Below, piece by piece: positions 57,022-64,000 of a DNA stretch of 64,000 bases (the first letter of the stretch is position 1; each line of letters opens with the position of its first letter). The notes under the pieces were generated by a model. It was not told where the DNA came from and ran no database searches. It saw only the letters and a program-made list of their open reading frames with translations. A program made the position numbers and the translations under genes. The stretch covers positions 7,693,534 to 7,757,533 of the forward strand of contig CM070615.1 of NCBI GenBank assembly GCA_036346395.1, in the 5' to 3' direction. This stretch comes from Hsuehochloa calcarea. Its lineage: Eukaryota > Streptophyta > Magnoliopsida > Poales > Poaceae.

Positions 57022-58290
57022 ATAGTTAACAATTTCGCTACTACTACGACTTTTTTTTTTTTTGCACCTCCACTGTATATTTGAGCATTATTTGCTTGAG
57101 CTGATCCAAAATTTGAGTGAGCAGTACGAAGATTGAGCTACGTACTACCATTCAATTCCGTTCCTAATCAATGATGATGATGCTGCTGCTGCTGCTGCTT
57201 GGACGAATATGAATTCTTTGCTGCACCACGATCGCTGCATTCATAATTTCAGGGTCTCCATATCCATTTCGATGGGAAACATATCCTCTGCCGTTGCAGG
57301 TATAACGGCAAAGCCGCGTCGTTCCAAAATCTCGACCATACTAATACATCTTAGTTTAACGGTTTCTACTAAACAAAATTCGACTGTATTCTTTTATTAA
57401 AATAGTTGAAATTTTATTTGTTCGATATGCTTTGAGATTTATACTTTTTCTCATGTTGTGAGTTGGATCCGAATTTATTATGATTTTTTCTCCGAATAGA
57501 AAAGGTTCATTACATTGATGTATTTTGTTGATATATAATTTTATTTTTTGTTTTTTTTCTCAACCACTCAAAATATATGTTATATTTTGAATCATGTGAT
57601 GGAAATATTGAGTTATTAAAACTTTCGAGAATAATTACAGTGACTAGGAACAAAATTTGCATAAGTAATTTATTATAATTGATATATAATAAAATTATAA
57701 ATAAACTAAAATTTAACAGTTTGAAGTTGAAAAAACAGTCGGTCCTTCTTGTCTCTCAAGGTTTGAAGAAATTATTGTTGCTGCGAATTGCTGCATTATT
57801 TTCCTGGTTTTTCCCTCTTTTATTCAGATCAAGCACTAAACTCCCACTAATGCTAAACAATAAACACATGCAACTAGTGCTGCCATTTCTAGTGCCCACT
57901 AGTGATGCAGTTTCATGCAAAAACAAAAAATGGAAACATCAATGCGCATAGCCAAACACGAGAAATCAGTGCATTAAGGATTATTCAATAAACACCCCCT
58001 AATCTTTGATGTCATTGTCAAGGCTTTCCTGTGCGTAGACACCGATGAGTGGGCTGACAGAGTATACCCCTGGCATGATACTTCTTCACCTATAGTAAAT
58101 TTCAGATACAATAATGCTAATAGAACTGTTCTAAATTTCAGATATTCACAAATTAACAACTTGTGATTTAAAAATAGGAAGAATAAGCAAATAATCATCA
58201 TGTGAGGAAGAACAACTTGAATTCTCAAGATGTCTCTACGTACGTATAGGCAGCTGATGCAGGTGCATGAACTAATAAACGCTCGTGCAT
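57022..58290. other. Intergenic, no gene; short GCT microsatellite
   Basis: AT-rich. At 57172-57199 a (GAT)n run passes into (GCT)n. Short frames, one of 90 codons at 57679-57951, show no homology. Confidence 0.45.
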
Positions 58291-58292
58291 GT

Positions 58293-58430
58293 ATTTTTTT
58301 TTTTGAGAACGCGCAAAAGCCTTGAAATGTATTCTATTAAGAAGAAGAGCGGAGGATGCGATAATGACGCAAGATCTATCATCTATCGGTTTTCTTTTCG
58401 AAAGATAATGGTGATCCCCTTTCAATTTTT
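58293..58430 (-). mobile_element. Possible 5'-truncated LINE 3' end
   Basis: On the minus strand the text ends '...CTTCTTAATAGAATACATT...CTTTTGCGCGTTCTC' followed by a run of A. This is the usual look of plant L1-type LINE 3' ends (terminal exon, 'GCG-GTTC' and poly-A). There is no clear target duplication and the 5' limit is a guess. Confidence 0.4.
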
Positions 58431-58560
58431 ACTGCCAAAAATCTCATAAAAGCATGCCGCAATTCACACCGAATCTCCCAAAGTCACAACTCACAAGACA
58501 AGAAGCCAAATAAATACGCACTTTTAAGTGTTAAATTAAAAAGCCAACGTGTACACGCAT

Positions 58561-59465
58561 CTACAGCTCTCCACAAGCACTGGGCAAATTCACCAAGCAG
58601 GCGACAAGGTCAGCGGCGGCGAGCTGCAGCCTGCCGCCCTTGCGCCGCGCCAGTGCGAGGGCCACCGCGACGGCCGCCGCGGCCAGTGCGACGAGCAGCA
58701 GCGCCGCGAGCCCCATGGCCAGCCACGTCCTCCTCCGCCGCGCGGCGTCCCGCAGCCGCCGGCCCTCCCGCAGCTCCCCCTCGGCCGCGCCCACGTCCTG
58801 CGCCGCCGCCGCGACGTGCCGCTCGATGTCGCCCACGCGCGCGCCCTGCGACTCCACCAGCGCGGCCATGTCCAGGAACAGCTGCTGCAGCTCCAGGAGT
58901 TCGCCCTCCACCTCCTCCGCCTCCGAGGACGACAGCATGGCCGCCCGCACGGCCGCGTCGGCGTCGGCAGCGTTGCCACCGGCGACGAGCCGGTCCAGCT
59001 GAACCTCGGTGGGGGCCTCGCCGGCCACGGCGAGGTAGCAGCGGGCCGCGTCGCCGCGGCGCTCCGCGGAGACCTGGCGCCGGAGGGCCTGGACCCCGGC
59101 GGTGAGGTCCTGGAGGCGGCCGCGGAGGCCCTCGACAGCGTGCGCCGCGGGGCCGGGGTGCGGAGGTCCATGGAGGCCAGCCGCGCGCGGAGGCGGCGGG
59201 CGGAGCCGAGGAGGCGGACGAGCGCTGCCTGCGTGGCGGCGCGGGGCGCGCCGGGGCGGAGGAGGGACTTGGATACCTCGTGCGCCGACTGGAGGCGGGA
59301 CAGCTCGTCGCACAGCGCGGCCACCTCGCTCTTGGCCGCCTCCGCCTCCGACAAGAACGCCTGGAGCTTCTCGTCGCCGGGATCGCCGGACCCGCCGCCT
59401 TCCTGCGCCTGCGCGGCCGCGGCAGCAGCGGCGCCGACGAAGGAGTCGGTCATCAGATCGTTCAT
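58561..59465 (-). pseudogene. Syntaxin (Qa-SNARE, SYP11-like) with one frame break
   Basis: Minus-strand single-exon gene. The ATG at 59465 opens MNDLMTDSF, the start typical of KNOLLE/SYP11 syntaxins, with an N-terminal helix (residues about 25-55, FLSEAEAAKSEVAALCDELSRLQ). Near 59125-59175 the frame slips; the other frame continues with AVEGLRGRLQDLTAGVQALRRQV, then GEAPTEVQLDRLV, the SNARE C-half (LQQLFLDMAALVESQGARVGDIE), a basic RRRRT stretch, a membrane segment and a stop at 58561. ATG to stop is 905 nt; 906 would be whole codons, so one base is probably lost (or, less simply, two gained), possibly in the G-runs there. The first half of the SNARE motif is poorly conserved and 26 residues follow the membrane segment, unusual for a syntaxin. 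It is a diverged gene with a sequence error or a young pseudogene. Confidence 0.8.
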
Positions 59466-59674
59466 CTTGATTTCTAAGCTCAACTTTCGGGGTGGTGGTG
59501 AGATCGATCTGGTGCTGTGGTCAAATGGTACTACTACTACCACTGAATTGCTCGAAAAGCAAAGTGAATGAGATAAAAAATCCTTTAAATTAGTTAATGT
59601 GATGTGATTGCCAGATCTAGTAGTGGGCACGTTTATTTTTCCTCTTTTAAATCGAGGCGTAACGGTCCCGTCTA

Positions 59675-59900
59675 TGAATCAAAATCCCGGCCGGTTACCA
59701 CCGGCTTTACCGGTCGGGTCCGGTAACGAAAAACACGGTTGATTTTTTCCGGTTTAGTAAATTCAAATTCTAGTTTTCAAATTTTAATTAATTTTTAAAC
59801 AAATTCAAACAAATTTCATCTAGTTTTTTTCCGTAAATCCGTCTTATATCGCCATCACCGTAAACTGGCCGGTAACGAGAATTTGATCCATGGTCCCGCC
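59675..59900. repeat. CCGG-rich dispersed repeat, copy 2 of 3
   Basis: Begins aaaatcccggccggtt, has the centre caaattttaattaattttta and ends ggccggtaacgagaa. Same plan as the copies at 53845 and 61676. It lies about 210 bp upstream of the syntaxin ATG. Confidence 0.65.
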
Positions 59901-60314
59901 TAGACGCAGTCCCCCCATCAAATCGATTTATCTCGCCTATGCGTCCGTCTAAATACAGCCCTCCCATCTATAGGCCTAGCTAGACGCTAGTCCACCGCCT
60001 GACCAGCGTCTAGAGAACACCGAATCTTTGACACTTGCCAACAAATACTCGAGAAACAGAATTGCATCTCGTATATCAAATTACTTCCCAATAATCTGCA
60101 AAATTCCCATTATCCCTTGCATCATATATTACTCCGATGCTTTATTACAAGTCCAACTACACCAATATGCCTCCTGATTATCAAAAGGAACACACAGCTT
60201 TTTTTTATTATTCTTGACAAACAAAAGGATGAGCAGCTGAACTTGACAAGAAGTGAAAACTTATTTCTCTTCTGAAAAAGGAAAGAAAAGGAAGTGAAGA
60301 TTTATCAGCTAGAT
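59901..60314. other. Intergenic; 3' region of TH1
   Basis: No frame supported. The part from about 60314 down to 60120 on the minus strand should hold the TH1 3' UTR. Confidence 0.4.
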
Positions 60315-61176
60315 CTAGGATCTGGAGCAATCATTCAACAAGACGGATCTGAGGCCTCTCGCCTCGGCCGCGACACACTCACGGTCAAAGAGAGCAGCGA
60401 CCACGGCGACGCCTTTGAGATTCGGGAGACCAAGCTCCATCACTGAACCTGCATTTGTGGCATTGATGCCACCAATGGCCACGACAGGCAACTTTGAAGC
60501 CAAGCAAACGGTCTTCAGCCCCTCGAACCCCAAGGTGGGATTGTTCGCCTTCGTGGAGGTTGGGAAGACACCTCCGCAGGCAATGTAGTCCGCCCCGTCA
60601 TTCCAGGCCTGCTCGGCTTGAGCAGTGGTCTTGCATGAGACACCGATGATTTTTCCCGGTCCCAGGAGCTCCCGCACTTGACGCGCCGACATGTCCGATT
60701 GACCAACATGGACACCATCCGCATTGCATGCCAAGGCAATGTCTATGCGATCGTTGATCAGAAATGGCACTCCACTGGACTTGCAGATCTTCATGCAAGC
60801 CTTGGCGGCTTGCAAAAACTCTCGTGTTTCAGACTCTTTTTCTCTGAATATTAGAAATAAGCACATTGGTGAAATACACTGAAGAGACTGCATCACAAGC
60901 AAAACTGTGGGAAACACACCTCAATTGAACAATGGTAGCACCTCCTTCAATGGCAGCTTTCACGGCATCTTCTATTGAACGACCCCACTTCTTGTTCATC
61001 CCAGAGTCTGTCACCGCATACAGGAAGAGGTGGTCTGGACTGAACCTTGGTTGTGAGCCCATATTGTATGGAGGACATTTGAGCCTGAAAAGGTGGTCCA
61101 ATGGGCCTTGAGGTCCATTTCCAATGATAAGATCTTTACTGTGATGAAGAGCAGATTCCACAAAGTTCTTTGCCAC
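60315..61176 (-). CDS. TH1: TH1 (HMP-P kinase / thiamine-phosphate synthase), last two exons, partial
   Basis: Two minus-strand exons, 60920-61176 and 60315-60843, join in phase through AG|A to 261 codons ending in a stop. The first exon starts after a good acceptor (tctgcag|GTGGCAAAG). It holds the end of the kinase part, a linker (GNGPQGPLDHLF), and then the synthase start LYAVTDSGMNKKW and GGATIVQLR. The second carries the ThiE marks LINDRIDIALACNADGVHVG, GVSCKT, DYIACGGVFPTSTK and AIGGI. The bifunctional plant protein phosphorylates hydroxymethylpyrimidine phosphate and couples it to the thiazole phosphate, giving thiamine monophosphate, in plastids. The kinase domain and transit peptide must lie right of the window, or beyond the transposon-filled stretch from 61.7 kb. 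No lesion is seen in the visible part. Confidence 0.93.
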
Positions 61177-61298
61177 CTGCAGAGTTCACATATGCAACCA
61201 AAAAAAAATATACAGTAAAATCCTTTCAACAGTGCGCCTGTAAAGATACATATAGCGCCAATCAAGATTCAGAAAATCACTAGGAACTGATTTAAACA

Positions 61299-61668
61299 CC
61301 TAAGGCTGGTATTTGATAAAGCGGCCAAGGATTAAGTTCTAAGGAGTACTTATGCCGGGTTGTTCTGATAATTCTGATGAGATTTGCATGTACACACATT
61401 ATTTCACAAAAAATCACAGTTCTTACGCAAGAGCAAGTTCTGCCACAAAATAAGCCAAAAACAGGCTAGTTAATGGTCTACCTAAAACTAGTGTTTGATG
61501 AAGCAGACAAGGATTAAGTTCTAAGGAGTACTTATGCAGGGTTGTTCTGATAATTCTGATGAGATCATGAGATTTGCATGTATACACATTATTTCACACA
61601 AAATTGTTCTTACGGAAGAGCGAGTTCTGCCACAAAATAAGCCAAAAACAGGCTAGTTAATGGTCTAC
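61299..61668. repeat. Tandem repeat of about 185 bp in the TH1 intron
   Basis: Two adjacent units (61299-61481 and 61482-61668) share 'aaggattaagttctaagga', 'ttgttctgataattctgatg' and 'gccaaaaacaggctagttaa', and both end 'tggtctac'. They differ by a 9-bp insert and substitutions, so the duplication is not very recent. Confidence 0.9.
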
Positions 61669-61675
61669 ACAGGGA

Positions 61676-61900
61676 AAATATTCCCGGCCGGTAACCGGTA
61701 CCGGCCGGGTCCAGGATCCAAAATCCCGGCCGGTTTTTCCGAAATTTGCAAATTCAAATTTAAATTTCAAATTTTGGCTTATTTTTAAGCAAATTCAAAC
61801 GAAATTCAACCAGATTTTCCCAGAAAACCGGTAACCGCCCGGTTACCGTTCTCGCCCCTCTGCCGGGATTCGGTCCGGTACCAGTTCTTTGATCCTTGGG
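61676..61900. repeat. CCGG-rich dispersed repeat, copy 3 of 3
   Basis: Begins aatattcccggccggtaacc, has the centre caaatttaaatttcaaattt and ends gggattcggtccggtacc. Directly followed by the Copia LTR at 61903. Confidence 0.65.
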
Positions 61901-61902
61901 TC

Positions 61903-62640
61903 TGTTAGGAATAGCAACTTGTATTATCAGGGGGCCAAAGAGCCAGTATATATAGACAAGTACAATATACAAATAACCCCTCATAACAATAGGGAATAAC
62001 ACAGTGGTACATATATCTCTAACATATATATCTCTAACACCCCCCTCAAACTCATAGTGCATCAACAACGCTGAGTTTGGAGAGGTAGAAGCGGTGCTGC
62101 GCTCGAGTCTAAGCCTTCGTGAAGAAATCCGCTATCTGAAGCTCGGAAGGCACATACTGAAGAGCAATCACCTGATCATGCACACAAGACCTCATGATGG
62201 AAGCGTCAACACCAATATGCTTAAGTAGCTCATGCTTCACAGGGTCACGGGCAATACTGATAGCACTTGTACTGTCTGACAAGAGAGGAGTTGGTGTAGT
62301 GACAGAAACACCAAAATCCTCAAGTAACCACCGTAACCAAGTAATCTCTGCTGTCAAGAGAGCCATATAGATCATAACTCAGCTTATGTACTCGAATGGG
62401 ATACTGCAGTCTGTTTCTTCGTCTTCCAGGAAATGAGAGAACCACCAAGAAAAACACAGTACGCAGAGATAGACCGGCGATCAGAGGGATCGCTGGCCCA
62501 AGTAGCATCTAAATAAGCCTGAAGCTGTAAAGAGCTGGAGCGTGGGAAGAAGAGACGGCGAGAGATAGTCCCACGAAGGTATCGCAGAACTCAAGAAGGT
62601 AGTCAGGTGGACCCGAGGGAGCGTAAACGAATCGACTCGA
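61903..62640 (-). mobile_element. Copia 3' end: RNase H remnant, polypurine tract and 3' LTR
   Basis: On the minus strand decayed RT/RNase H sequence runs from about 62640 (LRYLRGTISRRLFF, then LDATWASDPSDRRS, ISAYCVFLGG, SWKTKKQT) into a piece with a changed frame (62375-62109, ending IADFFTKA). In-frame stops occur after HSST. Then comes the polypurine tract TTGAGGGGGG (62048-62040) and the LTR 62039-61903 (137 bp, TGTTAGAGATATA...CTAACA). The 5' part of the element is absent up to 62690. It lies to the right of TH1, probably in an intron of that gene. Confidence 0.82.
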
Positions 62641-62689
62641 ATGTGGATCGATAAGTGATATCCAAAGCGAGTAAATGCGAAGGTAGATA

Positions 62690-62815
62690 TGACTAGGTCG
62701 GCAAAGCTCGCGACCACGAGACTCGAGCTCATTTTTTTCTCGAGCCGAGCCGAGCCTAATGTTTAGCTCGACAAAAAAACGAGCCGAGCTCGAGCCGCCA
62801 CTGCGCATCAGACCG
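62690..62815. mobile_element. hAT-like subterminal fragment
   Basis: Dense CGAGCCGAGC/GAGCTCGAG words, as in both ends of the hAT element at 7599-9672. No terminal TAGGGGTGG or 8-bp duplication is visible, so only a fragment is claimed. Confidence 0.45.
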
Positions 62816-64000
62816 ATCCATCATCCATCATCCACGCCCACGACCTCGACCTCGGCCTCTCGGATCCTCCCACCCCACGACGCCGCCGCCCACCCTCCGG
62901 CCCCAGATCCACCCGACGCCGCGCCCGCCCACACCCTCCGGCTCCGCATTGCATTTGGGTGCATTGGGTCTAAGTCCTTCCAGCATAGGTTAGAGTGGTT
63001 CTTTGCTGAGTTGCTTAGTCTGCTTGTTCTTATCTTGTGCTTCTAGGATACTGCTTATTAGCTGTTTCTCTTCTCACTAGGTTGAGCTTACTCACTTCTT
63101 ATAGGTTCTAGTGAGGGTCGGGCCACCCTTGGGTAGACAGGGATAGTGTTTGCTCCTTAGTGTGTTAGTTGACCAAGCTGATAGTCCTCGAATCATATGG
63201 GGTAGATGAGAATCAGTCTGAGCCATAGTATCCTCTATATCTTATCTATGCTCTAAGGACTGCCTTTTGTGTTTCTCTTGTCAGTTTCTCGTTTCTGTTC
63301 CTTTGGTTCAGGGGGAGTTCATCTTGGATCTTCTAGTTCTTAAAATTGTCATAACTCAATCTGAATTAAAAGTGCATCTCATTTTGAAGGGGATCTGGAT
63401 TTTCTTGTATTTTCATTCTGCATTGTAATATAATTTCATGGAGCCTTGATTATTATCCCTTATGATTTGTTATCAATATCTTACATCTTGCCATGATCTG
63501 TGCTAAATTGCTAGATTTATCATGACTTTTTATCTGTAGTCTAGTCTTTGCCATGAGAAGGTGACTAAAAATGCTCAACTTGAATTAAAATCTTGTCATG
63601 GTAGCTCTTGAGACTAGTCTGTTGTAGTTATCCTTTTATGATTCTCGCCATGTCAAGTAGGCTGAGTTGAGTCTTGAATCTCTATTGAGATTTAGATTGG
63701 GCTATGTCAGTTTATTAAGAAGCTTGACGTATCATTAAATCTTTGGTCTAAAAATATCAAAAGCAAAAATGATCTCTTTTGTGCGAAAAAACTGATCTCA
63801 CCAACTCTTTCTCATGAGACTGCTTGCCATTGCACTAGGCATGAACTCAGTGGGAGTCTTGGATGACCTAAGATCACTTCCTTAAGTCTGTTGCTTGGAG
63901 TGGTCGCATAAGGCTTGGGATCTAGCACATGATTAAGATTTGACAAATGGTTGAAGCTTAGGAGGCAGTTGTGGATGGCTCCTAGTCCAGGACTTGCTTT
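62816..64000. other. Unassigned; GC-rich start then AT-rich, no gene seen
   Basis: 62820-62950 is a CCACGCC/CCGCCC-rich stretch. From 63000 on the text has many short recurring words (ccatga, cttgaat, tcatggtagctcttg) like a long LTR or leader, but I cannot assign it. No frame over 100 codons with homology. Confidence 0.4.

Noticed and set aside
57172..57199. GAT/GCT triplet run as a coding repeat
   Set aside because: No surrounding open frame with codon bias; a simple microsatellite near the tRNA gene.
58549..59571. Plus-strand frame of 340 codons
   Set aside because: Antisense shadow of the GC-rich syntaxin gene, rich in Arg, Ala and Gly; the minus strand carries the recognisable domains.

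Overview
This is nuclear DNA of a flowering plant, almost certainly a grass (Poaceae). The genes have introns with GT-AG borders, and the first exons and some coding regions are very GC-rich. There are two nuclear-type tRNA genes, and most of the window is nested transposable elements of kinds common in grasses: Ty3/Gypsy elements with very long LTRs, Ty1/Copia, CACTA, hAT and the 'gypsy-type putative transposase' family (PF04195). I cannot name the species. There is no prokaryotic content, operon or CRISPR array.

Layout. 1-2.6 kb: relics of a PF04195-type transposon gene. 3.1-6.4 kb: a long solo-type LTR. 7.6-9.7 kb: a complete-ended but dead hAT element with an 8-bp target duplication. 11.1-24.0 kb: a class III peroxidase gene (peroxidase 43-like, minus strand) present twice in near-identical 3.4-kb segments, with a 3'-truncated Copia element filling the whole space between them. 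24.9-27.2 kb: Gypsy LTR fragments and a microsatellite. 27.3-33.5 kb: a second PF04195 gene, split by a 3.2-kb solo LTR with a clear target duplication, then the subterminal repeats and one end of a CACTA element. 34.5-43.7 kb: a dispersed repeat unit found three times, separated by a third long LTR-like block, a Gypsy integrase fragment and a CAF1 deadenylase relic. 44.2 kb: tRNA-Lys(UUU). 46.3-54.8 kb: an intact ten-exon serine carboxypeptidase-like gene (SCPL42/45 type) and a 5'-truncated copy with a frameshift, separated by two fused head-to-head Copia pieces. 56.9 kb: tRNA-Ala(UGC). 58.6-59.5 kb: a syntaxin (Qa-SNARE) reading frame with one frame break. 60.3-61.2 kb: the last two exons of the thiamine gene TH1 (thiamine-phosphate synthase domain), whose 5' part lies beyond the window. 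61.7-64 kb: a Copia 3' end, an hAT-like end and unassigned sequence.

The genes do not form a pathway: extracellular peroxidase, secreted carboxypeptidase, SNARE and thiamine enzyme are unrelated neighbours. What unites the window is the way it was built. Two different genes were each tandemly duplicated, and in both cases the space between the copies is exactly filled by truncated Copia DNA whose LTR end abuts the start of the second copy. I found no convincing new biological system. The repeated retrotransposon-bounded duplication pattern is the observation I would pursue first, after excluding a haplotype-assembly artefact.
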